A stretch of 64,000 nucleotides of DNA from Rhynchopus euleeides (taxonomy: Eukaryota; Euglenozoa; Diplonemea; Diplonemida; Diplonemidae): NCBI GenBank assembly GCA_963210315.1, contig OY723264.1:2170001-2234000 (forward strand), written 5' to 3'. Under the pieces are notes generated by a model that was given only the letters and a program-made list of their open reading frames with translations, had not been told where the DNA came from and did not search any database. Position numbers and translations under genes: made by a program. Below are positions 9,301 to 20,680 of this stretch, in pieces (within the stretch, counting starts at the first letter, position 1; the number at the start of each line of letters is the position of its first letter).

Positions 9301-9648
9301 CGCGGTCGGGGAGGAGGATGAGTTCGAAGAGGAGGAGGTGGAGGCGGAGGCGTTCGGGCGGGGTGCGCCGGGGCCCCCGTCCCCCGGCTTCGCCGGTGGG
9401 TCGCGCAGCGGGTCTTCTGCAGGGCAGCAGCAGAGGGCGGGGAGCAGGGGCGGTGGGGCGGCTGCCGCCCCGGCCCCGGCACCCACCCCAGCCCCGACGC
9501 CACGCGCGAGGGGCGCCGGGGGGAGCCGTGGGGCGGAGCTGGAGGCGGTTGCGAGCCTTGCGCCTGCTGTGGCGGGTGGGAGGAAGGGGGCGGTGCGGCA
9601 GCAGCAGAAGCTTCCGCAGGGGACTTCCCGGGGGGAGGGGAATGTCCT

Positions 9649-9681
<33 letters not shown>

Positions 9682-10890
9682 GCAGGGCTCAGCGGCGCCA
9701 GGGTTGAGTAGGACTCACAGCACAGAGGCGGTGCGCCTGCTGACGGAGCGGGCGGGCACCTCAGCCGTGCTGCGCACCATATCTCCGACACGCAAGCCTA
9801 AGATGGGGAAGGGTGAGGCGACGCTTCTGTCGGCGATCCAGAACAGCAGGGGGCAGTCGCTGCCGCAGCAGCAGCAGCAGCAGCAGCATCACCACGGCCC
9901 CCTTGGCAGCGTCAGCCCTGTGTACAGTGATGTCGATAATGTGGTGGTGGATCTTATGTCGCCAGAAGGCGCTGCGGCTGGGGTCGCCCCGCCGTCGTGG
10001 GGTCCTGCAGCAGTGCCTGTGCCTGTTGTGCCAGGTGGTGGTGACGTGGGGGCGCGTGTGCTGTCGGTCAGCCCCAGCGGTGGCCCCAGCTTCGCGCAGG
10101 TGGAGCAGACGATGGCGGACATCGCATCGCAGCCCATCCACATCTCGCCCATCCTGTCGCCGCATGGCAGGCGGCAGCAGAGGCGCGCGCCGCCGCCACC
10201 CGGGCGGGGTGGCGGGCTGCACCCGCCGTCCCCTCCGAACCGGGCTGACATCTCTGGGATGGATGTGTACGACGCACAGGTGCTGCAGGGCATCATCGCA
10301 GGCTCGAAGGGTGGCCCTGACGCCGCCCTGCCGCTGGTGGGTGGTGGTGGCGTGGGGGCGGTCCGGCCCGCTGGAGGTGGAGGTGGAGGTGTGCCCGAGG
10401 CGGAGGTGGTGGGTGGTGCAGGCGGTGCGGTGGCGGAGCGGCCGCAGACCCCTCCGCCCGCCGGAGGGGATGAGCGTGGCGGCGAGGCGGTGCTCGTGGC
10501 GGACCTCAGCAGCGTGAAGAGGCAGTACGCTTCCGAGGTGTGTTGCTGTGCAGCCCTGGCCCCCCTCGTCTTTCAAGACTTTGCATTTGGTTTGTCTCGC
10601 ACACACCAGACACCACAACCCACACCCAACCACAGGCATGCATGGAGTCGCCCGCCTCTGTGCTGCACCTCTACCTGGGGGACCCTGTGCGGAGGGCCCA
10701 TAGCGAGGAGGCGCTGAGCATAGCAGAGGCCAGTCCTTATGTCGACCCCCAGTCGCCGCATATTACCCCGAAGCGTTCCGTGTCGCGGGCGCGCGTGGCA
10801 TTGCAGAACCCTGGTATGCACGGTGTCTTCATAAATAATGCCGGATGGTGTGACGTCGAACAGGAAGCCCGGAAGTTACCCACTGTGTAG
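6374..10890 (+). CDS. Large low-complexity protein with CH-like N-terminus
   Basis: Two exons are proposed: 6374-10537 and 10636-10890, joined by a phase-0 GT-AG intron, for about 1,472 residues. Residues about 18-60 (VKQYLEWLNGLNVF, SFEELRDPRVLADIVEFL) resemble the start of a calponin-homology domain, which would suggest a cytoskeletal role; this is weak. A helical, ordered region continues to about residue 300. The rest is Pro/Ser/Gly/Ala-rich, with poly-Gln tracts (near 8151, 9054, 9650, 9868), poly-Gly and poly-Ala. A short charged helix lies near residues 700-730 (LREEKERLKVELMREARRK). The start was chosen because the ATG follows a pyrimidine-AG site by 10 bases. Without the intron the frame stops at 10717 after a tail of low quality. 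Function is unknown. Confidence 0.7.
10538..10635 (+). other. Intron, phase 0
   Basis: The donor is GAG|GTGTGT and the acceptor ACCCAACCACAG|GCA, with a C-rich 3' half. Removing its 98 bases joins the 6374 frame to the frame ending at 10890. Confidence 0.65.
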
Positions 10891-11605
10891 TACGACTGCC
10901 TGTTTTGACTTGGTGGCACATATTCCAACACACAACGACACAGACACGACTCTTCTGGAGCTCTTCGAGACTTGCTTGGCAGACGGGAAGCTTCCGAGGC
11001 CGACACGGGCAGCACCGCCGCCGCCGCCAAAACCGCCTGTGCTGTAGACTTGTATCCTGTGATGACACCTGTGGCATCCAGGCCTTGTGTCTTTGCAACT
11101 TGCTCTGCATCTCGCTCGGATCCTCCCCAGTCCGGTCGTTTGTCCCAATGCACGGCGGACGGGTTGTTGCCAATCCCCAGCATGCAGCACAGAGAGGGGC
11201 AAGCAGCGCACACACCCTTCTTGCAGTTCAGTATCCAGCAGCGAAACGCCCCGCGTTGTTTATACAGTTTTTTTCTGACCCGGGTAATTTCTCTAGATTC
11301 CAGTTTTCCCAATCACACACCCACACACATGCCCCTTCTTCTTCTTCTTCTTCTCCTCCTCTCGTCTGGCATGCTTTTGGCTAAGGTGTATTCTAGTCTG
11401 TTCAGCCCCTGACCCGACCCTCTTCCCCCCGCCTCGCCAGCAAAACCCGCTCAACATGCGCACGGAGGACCCACGCACAACACACGCCAGCCTTTTGTTT
11501 GTTCCGTGTGGCGCATACCGAGCGAATGATTTTTCTTCTCTCTTGGTGCAGCATCGCCTCCCACACACACAAAAGTCAAGCTTTTTTTGCCGGAGTGCAG
11601 AAGAC
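10891..11605. other. Intergenic spacer
   Basis: No supported gene is present. It contains CTT/CTC microsatellite tracts (about 11336-11360) and pyrimidine runs. Confidence 0.5.
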
Positions 11606-12397
11606 CAGGGCATTAGTTTGACCTTCCCGACGGAGCCTGAAACCTGGTTACCCTGGTTATTACCAGGTGTGGCTCTATTTTGGGGGTATTTTGGCCGATT
11701 TTCGAAATCCTATTTTGGTTTTTTTGCACTTTTTTTTGGGTGCTTTTTTGCACGATTTCTGTGCCTCAGACACAGATTTTGGTGTGAGTTTTGCGCTATT
11801 TTGATTCACTCGGCCTCACCGATGCATACGATTCGAAAAAATGGCGAAAAAATCGCTATCAACAACGGTGAACGAATGGAGGTAGATGGGGAAGTGGAAG
11901 GACACAGCACGCCCTCCCACTGCTCGCCACCTGTACACTACCTCTCTGTTCAAGGCGGTCAGTGCCTCTTGATGCTGCACACAAATCACTGTACATCCCA
12001 GGGCGCCTTCCTTGTGAGAATAGCGGAACCTCTGCGTTGCAGTTTGGTGGTTGAGGCCGGCGGTGGTGACTCACTTTGGTGACTGTGCTTCCTTCCCCCT
12101 GAGCTCGACCAGATCCAGGTCGACCTGGTGCTGTGTGGCTCCGGTGTGGTATCTCCTTGCTTCCTCGCACACATACACGTGGTTCCTCGCCACGGATGCC
12201 CACCAAGTGAACCCGAAATATATCACGGGCCCCGACGACCCTTTCGAGATGTCATAGCCGCAAGCCCGCAAACCCGATCGCATTCGCAAGGTGTTCGTCT
12301 CTGAGAGATTAGGCTCGGCCCAGCCTCCCGCGAGGTGTGAACCGATATGCCCAGCCCCGTACGCGCAAGCTTGGCTCCAAGACCAGGCACAAGCCAC

Positions 12398-12459
12398 AGG
12401 GGGGTCTGGGGGGCGGAGCCCCCCAGCCGCCGGAGGCCACGGTAGCGAACGTCTGTTGG
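12398..12459 (-). repeat. GC-rich hairpin repeat, copy d
   Basis: This is the reverse-strand copy: GGGGGTCTGGGGGGCGGAGC followed by CCCCCCAGCCGCCGGAGG and GGTAGCGAACGTCTGTTGG. Confidence 0.85.
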
Positions 12460-12519
12460 CCTGGCTCCATAGTCGCATACGCTCAAGTACAACACAACTG
12501 ACAGATAGCACATGTCGCA

Positions 12520-12582
12520 TGGGGGGGTCTGGGGGGTTCCGCCCCCCAGCCGCCGGAGGCCACGGTAGTGAACATCTGTTGG
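12520..12582 (-). repeat. GC-rich hairpin repeat, copy e
   Basis: A second reverse-strand copy about 60 bases after copy d, with the stem GGGGGG-TTCC-GCCCCCC and the tail GGTAGTGAACATCTGTTGG. Confidence 0.85.
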
Positions 12583-12867
12583 TTTGAGCTCGAGAGCAAG
12601 CCTCTCACACCACCGCCCTCCGACCCCCCTCTCCACCCCCAGGTGCAAATTTTTTTTGCATCCGGAAAATGTGTTCTTTTGACTGTTTGAGCACATCCAA
12701 GACCGGGAACATAAAAATTTTCGGCCAATACCAAGTAGGGTCACTATAAAATCCAAAGGAAAAAAGTGCAAAAAAAATAGTGCAAAAAAATATTTTTTCC
12801 CCAAATTCCTATTTTCATTCCGTGAAATAGATACACGCCTGGTTATTACATCACCAATTTTTTTTGC

Positions 12868-12890
12868 TCGGGCGCTTCGCGCCCGAGCGC
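12868..12890. repeat. Perfect hairpin GCTCGGGCGC/GCGCCCGAGC
   Basis: The arms are about 10 bases around a very short loop and are preceded by a T run. It lies inside the 2-kb TIR element. Function is unknown. Confidence 0.6.
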
Positions 12891-13654
12891 CTCCTGCGCC
12901 GTTGTGACAGCGGCGTGCTATTATCTGTCTCCCCACCCCAGGTTATGCATCGTCTCGACTTTCCCGGGTTTGTGAGAGGTGTCAGACACAGCACACAATT
13001 CGTGCTGGTGCCAGGAGGAGAACCCATCTACACGCCGACAGGCTTCCTGGCACTCCGCGAGCGCCCGAAGCTTGAATTGAGGGCATGGCTGCGGCACGAC
13101 GCCCATATACAGGCACTTGGCAATTTTCGCGTGGAGTTGCGCCCCGGGTTTCCCACCACCCATGGTGTTGCACCAGTCAGTGGCGAAGGATACGACGCGG
13201 TTCCAGAAGCTGTCCCCAGAGATTCTGTCTGCTCCAGCAGAATGCTGCAGATGTTGGCCGCATTCCGGCTGTTGCAGAGGAGTGCAATGCTCCAGAGCAG
13301 CTCTTGCGGCACGTTCCTGGTCGATCACACACGAATCAGGGTCTCATGCTGGCTCATCTTCGTCGTGGCCTGGGTTTCGTCAGTGAGGGACGGCGCAGAA
13401 GGGGGCTGTACCATCTTGGCATCTGCCGCAGAATGACAGATGCACTATGGCTGCTTGGTGGGGCTAGCGCAGCCTGTTACTTGGTAAGGGAAAACCCCGG
13501 TTCCGAACCAGAATTTTGACTTTTTTTTATTTTTTAAAATAACCAGGTTTCTCCAAATCCTGGTTATCATAACCGGATAACCAGCCCAAACTAATGCCCT
13601 GTTTCCTCCCTCTAAGGGGAGAAACGCCCCGGCAAAACCTTTGTGTTTTACCTA

Positions 13655-13727
13655 GGGTACCCCGAGAGAATGTCACCCCCCTCGAGGGCCCAGGGCCGAG
13701 GGGGGGTGACATTCTCTCGGGGTACCC
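13655..13727. repeat. Foldback repeat with 30-bp arms
   Basis: The left arm starts GGGTACCCCGAGAGAATGTC and ends CCCCCCTCG at 13684. After a 12-base loop (AGGGCCCAGGGC) the complement follows to 13727 with one extra G. Weaker pairing extends a few bases outward on both sides. No target duplication was identified. Confidence 0.8.
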
Positions 13728-13733
13728 TCGGTA

Positions 13734-14282
13734 CGCCGAAAATCTGCCGACGCAGCGAAGGCCCACTCCCCCTGTCTGTTGTGTGTGTAAATAGCAGCCC
13801 TCCCTGCACCCCACACCCCCCACCCCCCTTTGGCTGGGCAAGCCAATCGATTATCGCGCATTGTGCAACTGTGTATACACCAACGGATCGACACAGAGTG
13901 GGAGTGACGGGAGCAGCACGCCAAGGGGCACCTGCTGGGTATTTGAGAGAGAGAAATATATAGAGAGAAGGCAGTGGGAAGGCTACCAACCACCCCCTCG
14001 GGATGCCAAAAATGCCCTTCTGGGCTCCGAAAGCCGTGTCACCGCTGCTTCAAGAGAGGGGCGGGAAGTGGGGTGATTTTTTTGGGTCCTGGGATAGGGC
14101 GATGTGCATAAATGCCGGGAATGACCCTCCCCAATCCCGACACCACCTCCCCCCTGCCTGTTCACGTTGCCTTGCTTTTTGGAAGCAACGCGCGTCCTTG
14201 CTATGTGTTTCGGGTGTTTTTTTGCGGGTGGAAGCGCCCAAAGCAACTCTCACAGTGCAGAGGCCAGAGGGGATTCTGTTGT
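13734..14282. other. Intergenic spacer
   Basis: An open frame runs through part of this stretch into the helicase gene (from 14003), but its content is not protein-like and a strong acceptor lies downstream at 14334. I see no other gene. Confidence 0.5.
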
Positions 14283-14334
14283 GTTTCCACCCCACTTCTC
14301 CCTCCCCTCCCCTCACCACAACACACCACGACAG
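14283..14334 (+). promoter_or_regulatory. Candidate trans-splice acceptor of the helicase gene
   Basis: A long pyrimidine tract (CACTTCTCCCTCCCCTCCCC) is followed by CACCACGACAG at 14334. The first in-frame ATG after it is at 14405, giving a 70-base leader. Confidence 0.5.
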
Positions 14335-14404
14335 GTGTGTACCTCAGGAGGGTGGGGGGCGAGGACCCAAACCCGAGGAGGTGAGGGCTGTCGAGGTGAA
14401 TGCC

Positions 14405-16408
14405 ATGCTGGAGCACAGCGCAGCGGCGCTGACGCGTCCCAACGACGAGGATGATGTTGTCGCGCGTCTGGGCCAGATCCTGTCCAGCGGGGATGAGGCG
14501 GGCGTTGCCAGCGACTATGCGGATATCTCGAACATCCTCGAGTCGAACCCGAATGTCGCGTGGAAGGAGGAGGGCGTGATGAACAGCATCTCCCCACGGT
14601 GGCTCCCGGTGCTGGTGGGGTCCGTCAGCAGCGTGGTGAGGCAGTGGGCATGCCTTGCCACCGAGGCACACACCGCCTTCTCCGACGAGCTGCCGCACGG
14701 CGGGGAGCAGCTGATAGAGAACGCGGTGAAGATCTTCTTCGACAGCCTCTCGGGTGTCCGCATTGAGCGGGAGCCCACGGAGAGCCAGCTGTTCCCTGAC
14801 GAGGAGGAGGACGACGACTCGGAGGACCGCATCCCCCTCACACACGACGCCGCCGTGCTGTGGTACGCAATCTACTTCCTTCTGGAGCTGGGCGGGCCGC
14901 GCTGCCAGAACTCTGTGAAGGATCTCGTCTCCGCCTCGGTGAAGAACAACGGCTACCTCGACAGGTTCCCGGTGGAGTCCACCGCAGACGAGGCGCGCGG
15001 CTGGCTCCTCAAAACCTGCCTCCTCGTCGGGGCCGCCACCCCCGAGGGGGCCTCGGAGTGGACACGCCCCTTCTACATCGACCTCTTCAACTTCGTGCTG
15101 CCCAGCAACATCCGGCTCCTCTGCGAGTTCGTCGCGCTGCACCCCGCGTCGGTGATGCGGGGGCACCTGGAGGTCCTCTTCGCATGCGAGGCGCCCACAG
15201 AGGAATACCTCGCGCTGATGCCCCTGGCCCGGGTGGAGACGGAGGTTGGGGACCTCGTCGCGTCGAGGCTGTGGTCCGCCCGGCATGCGCAGGCCCTGCT
15301 GACCAACCCCCGCTGCAGCGAGCCCGCCGCAGAGATGATGGCTGCCGTCGCGGGGGAGTGCGTGCAGTCCATCCTGGGCACCGTGCTGCAGTGGACACAC
15401 CTCCTGGCAACGACATACCACGCCCTGCGCAACGGGGGGCGTGTCCCGGAGGCGGAAGCTGCACGCGCTGTCCACTTCCCCCGCGCCGACCTGCTGTTCG
15501 GAGGCCTGGCGCAGGCCTGGGAGGTTCTGCCCGCGGAGGCGCGGCAGCAGCTGGCGGACTCTGTCCTCCCCCTCGCCGCGCTGCTCGATGCGAACGCATT
15601 CGCGATGTTCCTCTCCTTCACCCGCCTGCAGGAGCACCTCCCCCAGCAGCAGCTGCAGAACCCGATGGGGCGGTACACCGCGATCTGCGAGGCCATCGAC
15701 TCCCTCGCCGAGGTCGCCCTCCGTGACCCCACCCTGGCGCGCAGCACCAACATCCTGCGCTGCGCCTTCCTACTCGCCCCGCAGCACACCAAGGCGCACA
15801 GCGCGCTGCTCTCCGCCAACCAATCCTCCGCAGAGTCGTTGGTCCGCCTCGTCTCCTCCTGTGACAAGGCACGCTCCTGGATAGGCGTGGCCCTGCGTGC
15901 CTGCTGTGCCTCTGAAGAGGGTTCCTCGCCCTCCGGCGCGACAAGCGGTGCCTTCGTTGTGGATGTGCAGATGTCTATCTTCGCCCGTGCCGCGATAGGG
16001 GTGATCAACGGGCTGCTTGAAGGGCTTTACCCCTATGTCGAGCCGAAGTATATCCAGGATGTGCTGATGAGCACCCAGCGCTGCCTCCTCTTCTGGCGTG
16101 AGCTGGGCCTCTCGTTTGAAACCATCATGCTGGGTTCCGTTGGGGTGTCGGTGGGGCCGTGGTGTGCGTCTATCCTGCGTGCCATCACCTGTGCCATGTC
16201 CGACTCTGAGTCGGACCGCTGGGCGGTTGCGGTGGCCACCCTTGCGGAGAAGGGGGCCTTTGGCACGCAGGAGATGCGTGGGGTGTTCAGGCGGTCCCTC
16301 AAGAAGCAGCCCAGAGCCCTCCCTGCCATCAACAGGGTCAGCCAGTACACCCCGGCTGCGGCTCGCCTGCTCGCATGGGCGCAGGGGAAGGAGTACCCTC
16401 CTGATGTC

Positions 16409-16446
<38 letters not shown>

Positions 16447-19400
16447 GCAGCAGGTGGTGGCGGGGGCGGGGGCGTCCTCCCCTGGTGCCATGGCGTCCCC
16501 CGCCGCAGCGACCCCGCAGCGGGGGTCGGAGAAGAAGGCGTCGCAGGATTCGCTCCAGGCCCAGTACTCCCTCAGCATGTTGGATGACGACGAGCCGCCC
16601 ACCCCGAATAAGCCGCAGCCGAAGCTGCCCCCGAGTGGTGGGTTCCAGAAGGCGTCGGAGCTGCCGCCCAACACCGTCGGCAGCGGGTTTGAAAGCAAGA
16701 CGGCTGGGAAGGCGGCTCCGAAGAGGGGTATGGTGAACAGCAAGGAGACGAGCTTTCTCAAGTTTGCGCAGCAGCTGATGCCGCCTGCGCCGAAGCCGCC
16801 GCGCCTCAGCAAGAGCGAGGTGGAGATGCGCAAGGTTGCGCGCCTCGGGGGGGCCAGCTCGCAGGCCAAGGTGGAGATCCAGGCATGCGGTGCTGCGTGG
16901 ATCATTGACAAGCCGAAAGGGGACCGTGCCGCCCGTGTGTTCGACGGCGCAGCAGGGTACTCCGACTGCCTTGTCCCGCAGGCATTCAGCAAGGCGGTCG
17001 CCTCTGCGGACCGCAAGTTCCTCATCCACCAGCAGAACAGCAAGGAGAGCATCATCCGGCAGCTGCGGGAGCGCCGCTTCCCCGAGCACAAGCGGCAGCT
17101 GCTGAAGGCGCTGCTCAGCGTCAACACCTCCTCTGAGGAAAGCACCTCGCTTCCGGGGCTGCCGCAGACCTTTGTCAGCGAGGACCAGTACGCCAACACG
17201 CTGTTCCCCTACATTGTTGACGAGGCGTGTCAGAGCGTCAAGCGGGGGCTTGCGGAGCTGGACTTCAGCGCGGTGCCTGATGCAGGGGCTGTGACGGAGA
17301 TGATTGACAGCCGGAAGGAAATTGTGATCGAGCTGTCGAAGAGGACGCAGAACTACTACTCGGATGCGGACCTGCTGGCGCTGACGACGTCGGAGATGTC
17401 CCACGCCAGGAATGCGCCCACCATCATCGGGAAGGTGGAGAAGTTCTACCGCAAGCACAACCAGCTGCAGGTTCGGGTCAACCCGGGGGATTTCCGCCGC
17501 ATCATCTTCGGGATGGGCGTGTCGGTGCAGCCGGTGACCCGCCTCTCCGCCGTGTTCCACCAGAACTGGGTCATCAACCACCTCGCGATGCTCCCCCTCG
17601 CCCAGCACCTCCTCACCGCAGCACCAGTCGAGGATGTGCACACCCGGGCCAAGCGCCTGTCGCAGTACATCTCCGGGATTCCCCCAAAGTTCCGCGACTA
17701 TCTGAAGCGGAAATTCAACGACCCCCAACGCGACGCCATCGTGCAGGCCTCCGCACAGCGCGACGGCTTCACCCTCATCCAGGGCCCCCCCGGGACAGGG
17801 AAGACCACCACCATCGTGGGGCTCGTCAGCCTGCTGCTGATGCAGAACGCACCGCACGGCTTCCAGCGGTATAAGAAAGTGCTGATTGTGGCCCCCTCCA
17901 ATACCGCTATCGATGAGGTGGGGTACCGCATCGCCTCCGCGGGCCTGCGTGACGCAGAGGGGAGGGTGTACAACCCGCGCCTGGTGCGGCTGGGGGTGAA
18001 GCAGAAGGTGGACCCACGCCTGGTGACGGTCCACATCGACAACATCATCGATGCGCGCTGCGGGCAGGAGCTGGATGCGAAGGAGCTGGAGAAGGAGCAG
18101 GTCTGCCGCCAGATGGTGAGCGACCTCGAGAAGGAGGAGCTGGCCCTCAAGAGGATGCAGGAGGGGCCGCAGCCGTGCGACAGCAGCGTGCTGTGGAACC
18201 AGAGGGAGCGGGTGCGCCTCCTGAGGGCAAACATCGGCCAGGAGAACAAGAAGCGCAAGGTGCGTGCCGAGATCGCAGAGGAGTCGCGCCGGTCGACACG
18301 CGGGTCGATCCTGGAGGACGCGACGATCGTCTGCACCACGCTAGGGTCGTGCCGCAACATCCCCGGGGGGTTCCACGCCGTGGTGGTGGATGAGGCCGCG
18401 CAGTGTGTCGAGACGGATGTCCTCCTCGCGCTGAAGAGCGGTGCGAAGCATGTCGTGCTCGTGGGGGATGACAAGCAGCTCCCGGCGACGGTGCTCTCCA
18501 CCCAGGCGCAGAAGGGTGGCTACGACGTCTCTCTATTCCAGCGCCTCCGCGAGGGTGGGCATGTGCCGCTGATGCTGAAGACGCAGTTTCGTATGAACCC
18601 TTCCATCCGCGCGTTCCCCTCGGCGGAGTTCTACGGCGACTCCCTGCTGGACCACGTCTCCATCGTGAAGCGTCCGAAGAACTCTGTCCTCGCATACGGG
18701 GTGATCCATGTGGAGGGGCAGTGCGTCTCCGTGAGGGGCAAGTCGTCGGTGTCCAACCCCATCGAGGCGGATGCGGTGGTGGGTGTGGTGGAGCTGATCA
18801 AACAGACCCTCCAATGCAAGCTGAGCGATATTGGGGTCATCACGCCGTATCAGGCCCAGGTGCAGTATCTCCGCGCCAAGGTTAGCCGCATGCGCCCGCT
18901 GCCGTCGAAGACCGCAAGCGAAGATACCGACAATAGCAGTGTGGAAGTCAACACGGTGGACGGGTTTCAGGGGCGGGAGAAGCGTGCGATCGTCGTGTCT
19001 TGCGTGAGGGCACCTGGCAATGCAGGGCAGGGCCTGGGGTTCACCGTCTCCCCCCAGCGGCTGAACGTGGCGCTCACCCGCGGGCGCGAGGTGGTGTATG
19101 TGCTGATGCATGCGGGCACGATGTCGCAGAACCCCATGTGGGGCCGCCTGATCTCCAACGCGGGCAGGCGTGGGCTCATGTTCTCCCAAGACGACGTGCG
19201 CACCAGCCTGCCCTCGTCGAAGAAGCCTGCGCAGCCAGATCTAGCGGCAGCCCTGGCATCGGTGGTTCGGGAACGCCCAACCAACGGCACCAAAGGTGGA
19301 GCCAAGGGCAGGCGAGGAAGCGCCAGCGACATGCCAGCAGGGCAGGCGGGCCACCGGGGTTACGCCGACGCCCAGGATGCCAGGAGGGGCGAGCCGCAGC

Positions 19401-19660
19401 GCCGGGGTGGTGGTGGTGGTGGTGGGGGCCGTCAGCACCGGGGTGACCCGGAGGGGAGGTCTTCCCGCAGGGCTGCCGAGCCTATCGATGTCGACAGCCT
19501 GCAGGCACCGCCTGTGAAGCGCTCCCGGAAGGGGGGTGCGGAGGAAGGGGGGCAGGCGCGCAGCAGCAGCCGGCGTGGCGCAGATGCGGAGATGCTGGCA
19601 TTGCCGACGTTTGTCACGCCCTCCAACATCGCTGACGGGATGTCGTACAGCCAGCTCTGA
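14405..19660 (+). CDS. SEN1: Sen1/senataxin-like SF1 RNA-DNA helicase
   Basis: The 1,751-residue protein should unwind RNA-DNA hybrids and act in transcription termination and R-loop removal in the nucleus, as known for Sen1/senataxin. Residues 1-640 are a long helical N-terminal region. Poly-Gln begins at about 670, followed by a disordered linker. The Upf1-type helicase core has motif I GPPGTGKTT (from 1127), Ia APSNTAIDEV (about 1163), II DEAAQ (Asp1329), III GDDKQLPA (about 1354), QFRMNPSI, V VDGFQGREK (about 1519) and VI RLNVALTRGR (about 1553). All catalytic motifs are intact. The C-terminus is Gly/Arg-rich with a basic cluster PPVKRSRKGG that could be a nuclear signal. The frame is open upstream to 14003, but the ATG at 14405 was preferred because a pyrimidine-AG site precedes it. 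IGHMBP2- or Upf1-type alternatives lack this large N-terminal region, so Sen1 is favoured. Confidence 0.88.
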
Positions 19661-20454
19661 GGGCTGCAGCCAAAGGAAAACATCTTCTTCTTTTGTTTCT
19701 TGCTGCGCACCAACCTTCGAGACAACTTTTGAATCAAACGATGTGCCCTGTCACACACACGGCCTCTGCCCCCCCCCCCCCCCCCCAGATGTGTGCCTCT
19801 CTGGACCCACCCACCCTATCGCCTCCCTGAAACGTGTTGAAACAGCCGATCGCACGTTGCAGGGGCGGGTGGGAGTGGGTGGGGACAACATCAGCAATTA
19901 TCACCGCAATGCAATCCACCCCCGCCCTTTTGTCAACATGGTGTGGCGCGTCTCACAAGGGCATCAAGGGGGCCTTCTCACTGTTTTTGATACTTTGCCC
20001 TCGAAGGTGCGCTTGCAGGTCGGGGAGGAAGGGGGGGGGGGGGACAGATCAACCTTGCTTGCGATTGCCGAGACCAAAAATACTACGAGAAACACTTGGC
20101 CTCTATGCTGTGAGTGTTGCATTGGACGCTTCCACCAAATCATCTGAAGTGCAGAATGAGGTGGAGCAGGTGGAGCACGAAACATAAGTAAACCATAGCA
20201 AGAGAGGCCAGCAGCAGTCCCGAGTCCATCGCGTTCCTCGTAGCATTTCCCGTACCACACAGGTGTGTTATGTGCAAAAAAGAACGCCCCCTCCCTCCCC
20301 CCCTGCCACCAATGGGCCTTCTCACTGTTTCTGATAATATTATGCAAAACGGGGGTGGGTGTGGGGTGTCTATCTCATTCTGTGTCAAAAAAACTGTGTC
20401 AATTTCCAACCAGTTTTTGTCTGGGGGGGGGGGGGGGGGAGGGGGGGGCACGCC
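19661..20454. other. Intergenic spacer
   Basis: No supported gene. It has long C and G homopolymers (about 19772-19788, 20031-20042, 20423-20450). A motif GGCCTTCTCACTGTTT occurs twice (about 19971 and 20314). Confidence 0.5.
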
Positions 20455-20469
20455 CACACGGTGGACTCC

Positions 20470-20660
20470 CACCCCCTGGAGCGGGGGTCTGGGGCGGGGG
20501 TCTGGGAGACCCCCGCGAGTGGGGGTCTGGACCCCCGCTAGCGGGAGTCTGCCCTGCTATTTTTGGTGCCCAGACGACCCCCGCTCGCGGGGGTCCAGAC
20601 CCCCACTCGCGGGGGTCCCGACCCCGCGAGCGGGGGTCGGACCTCGCCAGACCCCCGATA
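20470..20660. repeat. Cluster of short GC palindromes in opposed orientation
   Basis: Variants of GACCCCCGCTCGCGGGGGTC and CCCCGCTAGCGGGAGTC recur, each nearly self-complementary and centred on CTAG or TCGC/GCGA. A related array lies at 63596-63684. Confidence 0.7.
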
Positions 20661-20680
20661 TTCCGATATCCCAAAAAGGT

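Larger units (their letters stand above)
11606..13601. mobile_element. 2-kb TIR element, decayed or non-autonomous
   Basis: The ends are CAGGGCATTAGTTTG at 11606 and its complement CAAACTAATGCCCTG ending at 13601. Inside each end are clusters of CCTGGTTA/TAACCAGG motifs (11642-11669 and 13539-13583). No matching target duplication is visible in the flanks. CAGGG ends recall hAT elements, but no transposase is recognisable. It carries two inverted copies of the GC hairpin repeat and AT-rich blocks near 11690-11850 and 12640-12860 that are partly inverse to each other. Confidence 0.55.

Noticed and set aside
8763-9791. Long minus-strand frames opposite the CH-like gene
   Set aside because: They mirror the GC-rich, repeat-rich coding strand and give only Pro/His/Arg runs.
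12864-13436. 190-codon + strand frame inside the 2-kb TIR element
   Set aside because: No domain, no codon consistency and other frames are equally open. It may be captured sequence, but a gene cannot be supported.
14003-14404. Upstream in-frame ATG for the helicase
   Set aside because: The added 134 residues are not conserved-looking and include a pyrimidine tract and AG that look like an acceptor. The ATG at 14405 is preferred.
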